NCBI RefSeq assembly: GCF_012927205.1
Contig: NZ_JABBGC010000001.1
Location: forward strand, 1,302,001-1,366,000
DNA length: 64,000 bases
Direction of reading: 5' to 3'
From: Chitinophaga fulva
GTDB taxonomy: Bacteria > Bacteroidota > Bacteroidia > Chitinophagales > Chitinophagaceae
A model generated the notes under the pieces. The model made no database searches, was not told where the DNA came from, and saw only the letters and a program-made list of their open reading frames with translations. A program made the position numbers and the translations under genes. This document shows, in pieces, positions 34,135-42,295 of the stretch (the first letter of the stretch is position 1; each line of letters begins with the position of its first letter).

Positions 34135-34720
34135 CCTGTTTCATCGCTGTAGCCTTTTCTTCAGGCGTATTGGCATTGTATTGCTCGGCGGCATAAGGAT
34201 TGTGCAGCAGCCGGATGTTGGTATTCAGCAACGTTTTGCGGGGACAGTTTTTGCCAGACTCCACACTTTGCTGTAAAGCACGCAGACCGGCAGGCTCCCA
34301 GATGGCAATCAGCGGTTCGGGAAGGTCATTGACCGGACTGATGAAGGCGGTGGCTGATTGTGCTGCATCCCGCTCCCGGACCAGTATTTCAAGGCTTTGC
34401 CGGCTGATCAGCGGAAGATCGCAGGCCAGTACTAACCAGGCCGTGTCCGGTTGTAGCAGGTGTGCACTCAGCAATCCAGCAGAAGGGCCGCCATAAGGCA
34501 CGTTGTCAGGTATCAACCGGGGATAGTGATCAAAATCTGTTTGTTGATCTGTCCGGCAGGACAGATATGTTTCCAGTTCAAAAGACGCTAATAAATCCGC
34601 CAGGTATTGCCATTGCGGTATACCATGATAGCTGATCCTGCTTTTATTTTCCTGCATCCGGGCACTTTGTCCGCCGCAGAGTACCAGTCCTTTCAATGGT
34701 GCGATATTATTCCCTGCCAT
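34109..34720 (-). CDS. mobA: Molybdenum cofactor guanylyltransferase
   Basis: A 203-residue nucleotidyltransferase with the MobA opening LKGLVLCGGQSARMQENKS, the central DNVPYGGPSAGLLSA loop (guanine and substrate contacts) and WLVLACDLPLISRQSLEIL carrying the metal-binding aspartate. It attaches GMP to Mo-MPT to form the MGD cofactor, so the organism probably has a DMSO-reductase-family enzyme. Not MocA-type by context alone. It is convergent and overlapping with moaE by 26 bases, and follows moaC by 39 bases on the minus strand. Confidence 0.9.
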   Translation of the reverse strand: MAGNNIAPLKGLVLCGGQSARMQENKSRISYHGIPQWQYLADLLASFELETYLSCRTDQQTDFDHYPRLIPDNVPYGGPSAGLLSAHLLQPDTAWLVLACDLPLISRQSLEILVRERDAAQSATAFISPVNDLPEPLIAIWEPAGLRALQQSVESGKNCPRKTLLNTNIRLLHNPYAAEQYNANTPEEKATAMKQVTDQSLRP

Positions 34721-34759
34721 ATGCTGCTGTTTTTAAATTTGTTGTTGCGCATTATAGGA

Positions 34760-35251
34760 TTACCCGCCGTGCCCGTAATCCTGTTTGCCGCCGGTTTTAC
34801 TGATCAGCCGGGTTTGGCGGATGATCATTTCCTGTGTGAAAGCTTTGCACATATCGTAGATCGTGAGCGCGGCCACGCTGGCGCCGGTGAGGGCTTCCAT
34901 TTCCACGCCTGTTTTTCCGGTGGTTTTCACGGTACAACGGATAATGGCTTCTTCGTCTTCGAGGTGTATCTGTACATCGCAGCCGTCCAGCAGCAAGGTA
35001 TGGCAGAGCGGAATGAGGTCCGGTGTTTTTTTCGCCGCCATGATACCGGCGATAATGGCCGTCTGGAATACGGCGCCCTTGCGGGTTTGTATATCATTAT
35101 CGCGGAACTGTTCCCGTACCAGTGCGGGTAAATACACCCGGCTTTCGGCAACGGCTACACGATAAGTGCTGCCTTTGCCGCTCACATCTACCATTGCCGG
35201 TTGACCGGAAGAATCGAGATGGGTAAAATCGCTGCTTGATGGATTGGCCAT
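34760..35251 (-). CDS. moaC: Cyclic pyranopterin monophosphate synthase
   Basis: A 163-residue MoaC, second enzyme of Moco synthesis, acting on MoaA's product. HLDSSGQPAMVDVSGK at the start, KGAVFQTAIIAGIMAAKKTPDLIPLCHTLLLDG with the catalytic lysine/histidine block, and VEMEALTGASVAALTIYDMCKA near the end are all conserved. Length is typical. It is divergent from moeA with 46 bases between starts, so both share one regulatory region. Confidence 0.97.
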   Translation of the reverse strand: MANPSSSDFTHLDSSGQPAMVDVSGKGSTYRVAVAESRVYLPALVREQFRDNDIQTRKGAVFQTAIIAGIMAAKKTPDLIPLCHTLLLDGCDVQIHLEDEEAIIRCTVKTTGKTGVEMEALTGASVAALTIYDMCKAFTQEMIIRQTRLISKTGGKQDYGHGG

Positions 35252-35297
35252 AATATCATAAATTTAATCACTTTCACCTTTACAAAAATAATACAAA

Positions 35298-36506
35298 ATG
35301 ATGCTGACTGTTGCCGCTGCGTATACCGCCGTATTACAAACTGTGAGGGATATGGGCACAGAAGTGCTGCCTTTTGAAGTGGTTACCAGGCGCGTATTGC
35401 GTGAGCCCGTTAAAGCTGACAGGCCCTTCCCGCCGTTTGACAGGGTTACCATGGATGGTATCGCCATCCTGTACGACAGCTTTGCACGAGGGCAGCAGAT
35501 TTTTGGTGTGGAAGATATCCAGGCTGCGGGCGCTCCGCGGCTACAGTTGTCCAATACTGCCAATTGCATTGAAGTGATGACCGGCGCCATTCTGCCGGAG
35601 CTGACAGACAGCGTGATACCTTATGAACAGCTGCAAGCTACTGATCATGAAGGTTTCCGCCGTTTTACCATTACAGGTGAAGTTACACAGGGACAGAACA
35701 TTCACCGCAGAGGCTCCGATGTGGCGGAGGAGACAGTACTGCTGTCGCCCGGGACCCTGATTGGCCCTGCGGAAGCGGGCGTGCTGGCCACTGTTGGTAA
35801 AACGCTCGTGGAGGTGGCGCGGCTGCCACGTGTAGCCGTGATCGCTACCGGCAATGAACTGGTGCCGGTGGATGCCACACCCGAAGAGCACCAGGTGCGT
35901 ATCTCCAATATATACAGCCTGATGGCTTCTCTGCAGCAATGCGGTATTACCGCAGTATACGTACACTTACCGGATGAAGAAGCTGCCATGCACGAGCGAC
36001 TGGAACCATTATTGCGGGAGACAGATGTGTGGATCAGCTCCGGGGCGGTATCAGCCGGGAAATATGATTACCTGCCGGCGGTATTACAGCGGTTGGGCAT
36101 GCAGCAACGTTTTCATAAAGTACAGCAAAGGCCGGGAAAACCTTTCCTGTTCGGCACTTTCACCAACGGACCTGTGGTATTTGCTTTGCCGGGCAATCCG
36201 GTTTCGGGCTTCATGTGTTTTTACCGTTATGTGCTGCCCTGGCTGAGAGCTGCTATGGGAGCGCAGGATGAAGCACCTGTTTATGCAGTGTTGCAGGAAA
36301 AAGTGACTTTTAATCCTTCATTGGAATATTATCTTCCTGTTAAGTTGCAATCGCTGCCCGATGGCACCATGGGCGCCATCCCTCAGCCCTATCACGGCTC
36401 AGGAGACCTTGCCAGCCTGCTTCATGCCGATGCCTTCATGGCGCTTCCATCAGATAAGAACATCTTTGAAAAAGGAAGTTGTTATCAGATCTGGAGATTT
36501 CGTTAA
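35298..36506 (+). CDS. moeA: Molybdopterin molybdenumtransferase
   Basis: A 402-residue MoeA that inserts molybdate into adenylylated molybdopterin. PFPPFDRVTMDGIAI (about 42-56), GSDVAEETVLLSPGTLI, ATGNELVP, a GAVSAGKYDYL variant of the usual GGxSxGxxDY loop, FHKVQQRPGKPFLFGTF and the ALPGNPVSGFMCFYRYV block are in order, and domain IV closes the protein. The SGAVSAG reading replaces the second glycine of SGGVSxG with alanine, a mild variation. Last Moco gene of the locus. Confidence 0.95.
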   Translation: MMLTVAAAYTAVLQTVRDMGTEVLPFEVVTRRVLREPVKADRPFPPFDRVTMDGIAILYDSFARGQQIFGVEDIQAAGAPRLQLSNTANCIEVMTGAILPELTDSVIPYEQLQATDHEGFRRFTITGEVTQGQNIHRRGSDVAEETVLLSPGTLIGPAEAGVLATVGKTLVEVARLPRVAVIATGNELVPVDATPEEHQVRISNIYSLMASLQQCGITAVYVHLPDEEAAMHERLEPLLRETDVWISSGAVSAGKYDYLPAVLQRLGMQQRFHKVQQRPGKPFLFGTFTNGPVVFALPGNPVSGFMCFYRYVLPWLRAAMGAQDEAPVYAVLQEKVTFNPSLEYYLPVKLQSLPDGTMGAIPQPYHGSGDLASLLHADAFMALPSDKNIFEKGSCYQIWRFR

Positions 36507-36548
36507 ACCCAGGCGGGAAAACACAGTCTTAGATTAAAATATTTACGT

Positions 36549-37997
36549 ATGCCTGTAGTTGCCAAAAAACTGGAAATGCAACATCTCGCCTGGCGTGCCG
36601 GCTTCGGTGAAACCCTGCCTGTTATCTCCGACTGGGAAAGAAGACGGCGAAAAGAAATCGTGAATAAAGTATTGATCGGCCCTAAACGGGCTGAGCTGGA
36701 GTCGATAGACGTAATCAACGCCACAGACCTGCCGGATTACAGACGCTCAAAAAACATGACGGACGAGCAACGGAAAACCGTCAATGAGATGAATACCCAG
36801 GGCATCAAAGACCTCAATGTGGCCTGGATGAACATGATGCAGAAAAGCGATCATCCGTTGCGCGAAAAAATGAGCCTCTTCTGGCATGGCCACTTTGCAT
36901 GCCGCACCCAGAACGTGTTGTTCAACCAGCAGCTGATAAGCGAGATCAGGAACAATGCTTTAGGCAACTTCGGCGATCTGCTGACCGCTGTCTCCAAATC
37001 TCCGGCGATGCTGCAATTCCTCAATAACCAGCAAAACCGGAAGCAACATCCCAACGAAAATTTTGCCCGCGAAGTGATGGAACTGTTCACCATGGGCCGT
37101 GGACACTACGCTGAAACAGATATTAAAGAAGCTGCCCGCGCCTTTACCGGATGGGGCTTCGATGAAGATGGCCAATTCGTGTTCCGTGAAAAACAACATG
37201 ATGACGGGATCAAAAATATCCTTGGTAAAAGTGGTAACTATAATGGGGATGATGTCTTGAAGATATTATTGGAACAAAGACAGACGGCCACTTTTATCAC
37301 TACTAAAATATTCAGGTATTTTATAGATGATACACCGGATGATACCCTTATCCAGTCTCTTTCAGAGAAGTTTTATCACTCGGGTTATGATATCAAAACA
37401 CTGATGCGGGAGATATTTATGGCCGATTGGTTTTACGATAGTAAATACATTGGCAACCGTATCAAATCGCCGGTAGAACTGCTGGTAGGCATACGCCGCA
37501 CCGTTCCCATGGCTTTTGAGCAGGAAGAAGTGACGCTGGTATTTCAGCGTATACTCGGACAGATGCTCTTTTACCCGCCTAATGTGGCCGGCTGGCCCGG
37601 CGGCCGTAACTGGATAGACAGCTCCAGCCTGATGTTCCGGCTACGGGTGCCACAGGTGATCCTGTACTCGCAGGTGCTGAATATACGGCCTAAAGAACTG
37701 ACACCGGAAATGGGCGATGGCGGGAACTATAAGATGACGCTTCAGATCAATGATTTCCTGAAAAGACAATTCGCCAAAAAAGTGAATGCCCGGATCAACT
37801 GGGACCCTTATGTGCAGGGCTACAGCGACGTTCCCCGCGAAAACCTCGCGGATGCCATCGCCGGCGTGTTGTTGCAACAACCCGGCAATGTTAAAAAAAC
37901 GCTGTTGGAAAAATATGCAGATACCAGCTCCCGCGAAGGATATATCAAGACGGTGACCATTGATGTCATGAGCACTCCGGAATATCAACTTTGTTAA
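36549..37997 (+). CDS. DUF1800 family protein
   Basis: A 482-residue DUF1800 protein. Conserved segments are QHLAWRAGFGETL, MSLFWHGHFACR, LQFLNNQQNRKQHPNENFAREVMELFTMGRGHYAETDIKEAARAFTGW and YPPNVAGWPGGRNWIDSSSLM. No signal peptide is visible, although the next gene's product carries a Tat signal, so this protein may be exported with its partner (hitch-hiking) or remain inside. The family is nearly always encoded just before a DUF1501 gene, as here (24 bases). Biochemical role unknown. Confidence 0.93.
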   Translation: MPVVAKKLEMQHLAWRAGFGETLPVISDWERRRRKEIVNKVLIGPKRAELESIDVINATDLPDYRRSKNMTDEQRKTVNEMNTQGIKDLNVAWMNMMQKSDHPLREKMSLFWHGHFACRTQNVLFNQQLISEIRNNALGNFGDLLTAVSKSPAMLQFLNNQQNRKQHPNENFAREVMELFTMGRGHYAETDIKEAARAFTGWGFDEDGQFVFREKQHDDGIKNILGKSGNYNGDDVLKILLEQRQTATFITTKIFRYFIDDTPDDTLIQSLSEKFYHSGYDIKTLMREIFMADWFYDSKYIGNRIKSPVELLVGIRRTVPMAFEQEEVTLVFQRILGQMLFYPPNVAGWPGGRNWIDSSSLMFRLRVPQVILYSQVLNIRPKELTPEMGDGGNYKMTLQINDFLKRQFAKKVNARINWDPYVQGYSDVPRENLADAIAGVLLQQPGNVKKTLLEKYADTSSREGYIKTVTIDVMSTPEYQLC

Positions 37998-38021
37998 TCA
38001 TTCACCAGAAAGCTATTAGTT

Positions 38022-39224
38022 ATGTTAATACTTAACAGGCGTCGTTTTTTACAGGTAGGTTCCCTGGCTTCGGCAGCAGTGCTGATGCCGAAGTTTCTGA
38101 AAGCGTTGGAAACGGGTGCACTGGTGCCTCCGGGCAATAAAGTGCTGGTGATTGTACAACTGTCAGGTGGCAATGATGGCCTGAATACCATCATCCCTTA
38201 CCGCAACGATATCTATTACCGCTCCCGCCCGGCGCTGGGTATTAAGCGGGAAACGGCATTGTCGCTCAATGATGACCTGGGTATCCATCCTTCTTTAGAA
38301 GGGCTGAAAGCCTTATATGATGATGGTTCTATGGGAATCCTCAACAACGTGGGATATCCCAATCCTGACCGCTCGCACTTTCGCTCCATGGATATCTGGC
38401 ATTCCGCCAGCCAGGCAAATGAAATATGGAACGATGGCTGGGTAGGCCGCTACCTCGATGCCCAGTGCAACGGCTGTGATAAACCCACGCAAGCACTGGA
38501 AATAGACGATACACTGAGCCTTGCGCTGAAAGGCGAACATAATAAAGGACTGGCGCTTACAGATCCGGGCCGTCTTTCCAATACCAGTAACGATCGGTTT
38601 TTCAAAGAGCTCCTGCAACAGCATGCACATGAAGATGAACACCATAATGTAGAATATCTCTATAAAACCATGGGTGAAACCATTTCTTCTGCAGCTTATA
38701 TCCAGCAACAGTTTAAGACTTACCAATCCAAAGAAAATTACCCGGGTACTGAGCTGGGACGTAATATGCGCACCATTGCCAATCTGATCATGTCTGATAT
38801 CAATACCAAAGTGTACTATGTATCGCACGGCAGTTTTGATACCCATGTGAACCAGCAGGACCAGCAGGCGCGGCTTTTTAAACAGTTGAGCGATGCCCTG
38901 ACAGTGTTTACCGGCGATCTTAAAAAGAACAACCGTTTTCAGGATGTGGTGGTGATGACCTTTTCCGAATTCGGGCGGCGCGTGAGCCAGAATGCCAGCG
39001 GCGGAACCGACCACGGTACCGCTAATAATATGTTCCTGATAGGTGGTGGATTAAAACGACAGGGAGTATTGAACGACGGACCAGACCTGATGAACCTGAA
39101 AGATGGGGATTTACAGTATAAGCTGGATTTTAAAAGCGTGTATGCCACCCTGTTGGATAAATGGTTGGGGGCCAATGATAAAATGATCCTGAAATCTGAT
39201 TATGCAAAATTGGATTTTATCTAA
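38022..39224 (+). CDS. DUF1501 family protein with Tat signal
   Basis: A 400-residue protein with a twin-arginine signal (NRRRFLQVGSLASAAVLMP, residues 4-22), so it is exported folded, probably with a bound metal. The DUF1501 fold is related to alkaline-phosphatase/sulfatase-type hydrolases; visible blocks include VIVQLSGGNDGLNTIIPY, SHFRSMDIWHSAS, YVSHGSFDTHVNQQDQQARLFKQL and MTFSEFGRRVSQNASGGTDHGTANNMFLIGGG, whose Asp/His residues are likely metal ligands. Pairs with the DUF1800 gene upstream. Substrate unknown. A paired palindromic repeat begins 7 bases after its stop. Confidence 0.93.
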   Translation: MLILNRRRFLQVGSLASAAVLMPKFLKALETGALVPPGNKVLVIVQLSGGNDGLNTIIPYRNDIYYRSRPALGIKRETALSLNDDLGIHPSLEGLKALYDDGSMGILNNVGYPNPDRSHFRSMDIWHSASQANEIWNDGWVGRYLDAQCNGCDKPTQALEIDDTLSLALKGEHNKGLALTDPGRLSNTSNDRFFKELLQQHAHEDEHHNVEYLYKTMGETISSAAYIQQQFKTYQSKENYPGTELGRNMRTIANLIMSDINTKVYYVSHGSFDTHVNQQDQQARLFKQLSDALTVFTGDLKKNNRFQDVVVMTFSEFGRRVSQNASGGTDHGTANNMFLIGGGLKRQGVLNDGPDLMNLKDGDLQYKLDFKSVYATLLDKWLGANDKMILKSDYAKLDFI

Positions 39225-39230
39225 CGCCGG

Positions 39231-39469
39231 TCCCAGGGCTGAAGCCCTGGGCTACGATGTTGTTCAAGCATGTTTAGAAGTACGGTTTAATATTGACGCC
39301 CTAACATCATTAAAAGGCGCAAGGGTCCTATGATATCGTAACCTGGGCTAAGATGTTGTCTTGGCGTGTTTCGGGTGTAGTTTAATATTGAACCCTAAAT
39401 TATTAATAACGAAATATTGATGATAAACACGCCTGAAGAACATCGTAGCCCAGGGCTTCAGCCCTGGGA
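39231..39469. repeat. Second paired palindromic repeat element, with an internal diverged copy
   Basis: CCCAGGGCTGAAGCCCTGGG at 39232-39251 and its inverted partner at 39449-39468 each carry the tail CTACGATGTT; the arms are exact over 30 bp and continue imperfectly to about 46 bp. Inside is a diverged direct copy of the left half (from about 39340, offset about 96 bp), which has kept CCTGGGCTAAGATGTTG and TTTAATATTGA. The element fills the convergent gap between the DUF1501 gene and a lipoprotein gene, ending 3 bases before the latter's stop. Confidence 0.9.
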
Positions 39470-39472
39470 TTC

Positions 39473-39988
39473 TTATTGAGCCGTAACGGTATATATCGCT
39501 CTGAAGGCCGCGTTTTTGATGGTGCGGCTGCCGCCTACACCGCTGAGGTCTCTCACCGTGCCGGAGAAAGTTCCTTCCACCAGGATATTATTGCTATTGG
39601 TGACGGTGAGGAAACAATCAGCGCTGCCTTGTGAGCTGTAAGTAGCAGGATAGCCTCCGCTGTTGATCACCATCAGGATGCTGTTGCCCGCCCTGGTGCA
39701 GGGATATACGCCCGGAGGGAAGGGTATTTTCAATCCTGCCATGCTAATGCTGATAGCATCGTTGTTGACAGTCTTCCCGTTAATTTCCAGTTTATAGTAG
39801 TCATTCGTAGGATCATCGTCCTGAAAGTTAGGAGCATATGCTACTCCTTTAGGATTCTCGCTGAGATAGATTTTATTATCCAGCTTTACGGAAACAAACT
39901 TACGGTCTTTGCTATCGTCTTTATCTTTTCCGCAGGAGCTGCCGAGGATTACAACGGCACTGAGTAGTGCGGTTACAAGTATGCGCAT
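39473..39988 (-). CDS. Small lipoprotein of unknown function
   Basis: A 171-residue lipoprotein: signal peptide with lipobox ILGSSC (C19), an Asp/Lys-rich linker (GKDKDDSKDRK), then a strand-rich domain with VSVKLDNKIYLSENPKGV, IFSM-like strands and a C-terminal VEGTFSGTVRDLSGVGG...IKNAAFRAIYT segment. The GTFSG-V-D pattern resembles the DUF6252-type lipoprotein domains common in Bacteroidota, but I cannot assign it securely. Two cysteines (PCT and DCF) may pair. Its stop is 3 bases from the palindromic repeat, which may provide its 3' end. Confidence 0.75.
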   Translation of the reverse strand: MRILVTALLSAVVILGSSCGKDKDDSKDRKFVSVKLDNKIYLSENPKGVAYAPNFQDDDPTNDYYKLEINGKTVNNDAISISMAGLKIPFPPGVYPCTRAGNSILMVINSGGYPATYSSQGSADCFLTVTNSNNILVEGTFSGTVRDLSGVGGSRTIKNAAFRAIYTVTAQ

Positions 39989-40050
39989 AGGTACTTATTA
40001 TAGAAAGATGTAATAAAAATTCCGATAAAAATAATCATTTTCAGAATAGA

Positions 40051-40097
40051 AAAACGGATGCCGGCCCGGTATTGTTACATTCCGGTGCCGGCATCTT
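40051..40097 (-). terminator. Intrinsic terminator after the OPT transporter
   Basis: GATGCCGGC and GCCGGCATC (40057-40065 and 40087-40095) form a 9-bp GC-rich stem. On the minus strand it is followed by CGTTTTTC, 25 bases past the OPT stop. Confidence 0.7.
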
Positions 40098-40120
40098 AAA
40101 ATATCCTGATAACTTGAGTG

Positions 40121-42169
40121 TTATGCTTTGCGGGCGGTGCGGTAAAGATACCAGCCCATAAAGGCAAAGAAAGCACATCCCAGTACAAAGTAGCCGCCAT
40201 GGCCCAGTATACCGGCGAGGCCACTTTCCATATTGAGTTTGGCGAGTATAGCAGCAGAGCTGTCAAACCCGGCGAGTATGGCAATAATGACACCTGCCAC
40301 AGCGCCTCCGGCAACAAGCCCGGTAGCAAACAGGTTGCCTTTGCCCAGTTCCTCTTCCGCGGCGGAAGTGTGGACATTGTCTTTTTTGTTTTTATGGTCT
40401 ACCACGCCACGGATAGCGCCACCGATGAAGATCGGTAAAGTAGTGGACAACGGCAGATATGCGCCTACTGCGAAAGAGAGCGAATTGATGCCACACAGTT
40501 CCATGGTGATGGCGAGGAAAACACCAACCAGCACGAACTGCCAGTCAAGGTTGAACGACAGGATGCCTTTTGCCAGTGTAGCCATGAGCGTGCCTTGCGG
40601 CGCCGGATAATAGGCGCTGCCGATAGCATGTTCAGTAACACCTTTGCTGATCATCTCAGCGGTAGGCTTGTCGAGGAATTTTACGGTCAGCCCGATCACA
40701 ATAGAAGATACGATCGCGCCGATGAACAGGGCCAGCTGCTGGTACATGGGCGTGGCGCCCACGATATAACCGGATTTCAGGTCCTGTGAAGTGCCGCCGG
40801 CATTGGCAGCAGCGATACAGATCATACCGCCTACGACAAGGGCCATAGGCTCAAATACTTTACCGGTCCAGCCTACAGCGATAAACACCAGGCAGGTGCC
40901 CATCAGCGTGGCGATGGTCATACCGGAGATAGGATTGTTGGAAGAACCGATAAGGCCTACAATACGGCTGGACACCGTTACGAAGAAGGCGCCGAAGACT
41001 ACCACCAGCAATCCTACCAGCATTTTTTTGCCGATGGAATCGCCGGGCAGCTGTGGCAGGAAGGCCATCAGGAGGACCAGGGCGATGCTGCCAAACAGCA
41101 CCACTTTGAGGTTCAGGTCTCTTTCTGTTCTTGGTACGTTTGCCTGGGCGTCGCCACCTTCTTTACGGTCTTTGATAGCGCCGATGCTGCCTTTAAAGGA
41201 AGAGATGATGGTGGGGATGGTTTTCAGCAGGGTGATGAAACCACCGGCAGCCACCGCGCCTGCGCCGATCTGGCGTACATAGGCATAATATACAGCGGAG
41301 GAATAATCAGCGAAAGTATGGGCCACAGGGTCCCAGTTACCTTGTCCGCCGGGTGTTTGCAGGCTGGCGAGATAACCGATTTTCACCAGTTGGGAGGCGA
41401 TCACATCGCCTGGCAGCAGGGAGGCCAGCAGCGGAATGAGGGCCAGCCAGGAAAGTACGCCGCCGGCTACCAGTACGCCCGCAATACGGGGGCCGATGAT
41501 ATAACCCACACCCATATACTCCGGGGTGATGTCTGCGCTGATTTTGGCAGAAGGGAAAAACTTGTTGGCTTGTTGGGTCATGTACGCCGGTGTTTCAGCG
41601 ATTACATGCAATATCTTCTGGAAGATGGCATAGGCGAAGGCGAAGCCGAGGCCATAGAACGCCGTACGGGCAAAGTCGCCTCCTTTCTCCCCGGCAATGA
41701 GCACATCGCCACAGGCGGTGCCTTCCGGGTACGGGAGGGTTTTGTGTTCCTTCACGATCAGCGACCGGCGCAGGGGGATCATCATCAGGGTGCCAAGGAT
41801 ACCGCCGAAGATGGCCAGAATGAGGATGGTGAAGTAGTTAAAGAACTGGGCGCCACCGCCATCGCTGAGGAACAGGAAACCCGGCAGGGTGAATACTACG
41901 CCGGCAGCAATGGATTCACCGGCGGAACCGGTGGTCTGGATGATATTATTTTCCAGAATGGTGGTGTTGAAAAATTTCCTGCCTAAGGTGATGGCAATTA
42001 CGGCAATCGGGATAGAAGCGGAAACAGTGAGACCGGCTTTCAGGGCAAGGTATACAGTGGCAGCGCCAAAGATGATCCCGAAGATGCAGCCCAGTAAAAT
42101 GGATTTGAGGGTAAATTCTTTCATTTGTGTGCCTGGCGGCACAAATGGTTTGAAATTGTTGTCAGCCAT
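40121..42169 (-). CDS. OPT family oligopeptide transporter
   Basis: A 682-residue inner-membrane transporter with about 16 helices. The opening FKPFVPPGTQMKEFTLKSILLGCIFGIIFGAATVYLALKAGLTVSASIPIAVIAI and the PYPEGTACGDVLIAGEKGG loop are hallmarks of the bacterial OPT family; NAGGTSQDLKSGYIVGATP is another. Members take up oligopeptides or metal-peptide chelates with protons. A POT peptide transporter is encoded just upstream on the same strand (126 bases), giving a local peptide-uptake locus, but a terminator separates them. Confidence 0.94.
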   Translation of the reverse strand: MADNNFKPFVPPGTQMKEFTLKSILLGCIFGIIFGAATVYLALKAGLTVSASIPIAVIAITLGRKFFNTTILENNIIQTTGSAGESIAAGVVFTLPGFLFLSDGGGAQFFNYFTILILAIFGGILGTLMMIPLRRSLIVKEHKTLPYPEGTACGDVLIAGEKGGDFARTAFYGLGFAFAYAIFQKILHVIAETPAYMTQQANKFFPSAKISADITPEYMGVGYIIGPRIAGVLVAGGVLSWLALIPLLASLLPGDVIASQLVKIGYLASLQTPGGQGNWDPVAHTFADYSSAVYYAYVRQIGAGAVAAGGFITLLKTIPTIISSFKGSIGAIKDRKEGGDAQANVPRTERDLNLKVVLFGSIALVLLMAFLPQLPGDSIGKKMLVGLLVVVFGAFFVTVSSRIVGLIGSSNNPISGMTIATLMGTCLVFIAVGWTGKVFEPMALVVGGMICIAAANAGGTSQDLKSGYIVGATPMYQQLALFIGAIVSSIVIGLTVKFLDKPTAEMISKGVTEHAIGSAYYPAPQGTLMATLAKGILSFNLDWQFVLVGVFLAITMELCGINSLSFAVGAYLPLSTTLPIFIGGAIRGVVDHKNKKDNVHTSAAEEELGKGNLFATGLVAGGAVAGVIIAILAGFDSSAAILAKLNMESGLAGILGHGGYFVLGCAFFAFMGWYLYRTARKA

Positions 42170-42230
42170 ATTATAAGGTAAAAGTGTTAAGGGCTGAAAT
42201 TAACGAATTACGGGGTTACTTACCGCGTAT

Positions 42231-42276
42231 AAAAGGAAGACCGGAACAAATTCTATTGTTCCGGTCTTCCTTTTTA
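42231..42276 (-). terminator. Intrinsic terminator between POT and OPT genes
   Basis: A 19-bp stem (AAAAGGAAGACCGGAACAA at 42231-42249, paired with its complement from 42256) with a short loop. It ends in TTTTT on either strand. It lies 20 bases past the POT stop. Confidence 0.85.
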
Positions 42277-42295
42277 TACATAAGAGGTATGTCTG

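Noticed and set aside
36549..39224. Reading the DUF1800/DUF1501 pair as a defence or toxin system
   Set aside because: The pair is a widespread housekeeping-like association of unknown role, with no toxin, nuclease or effector motif.
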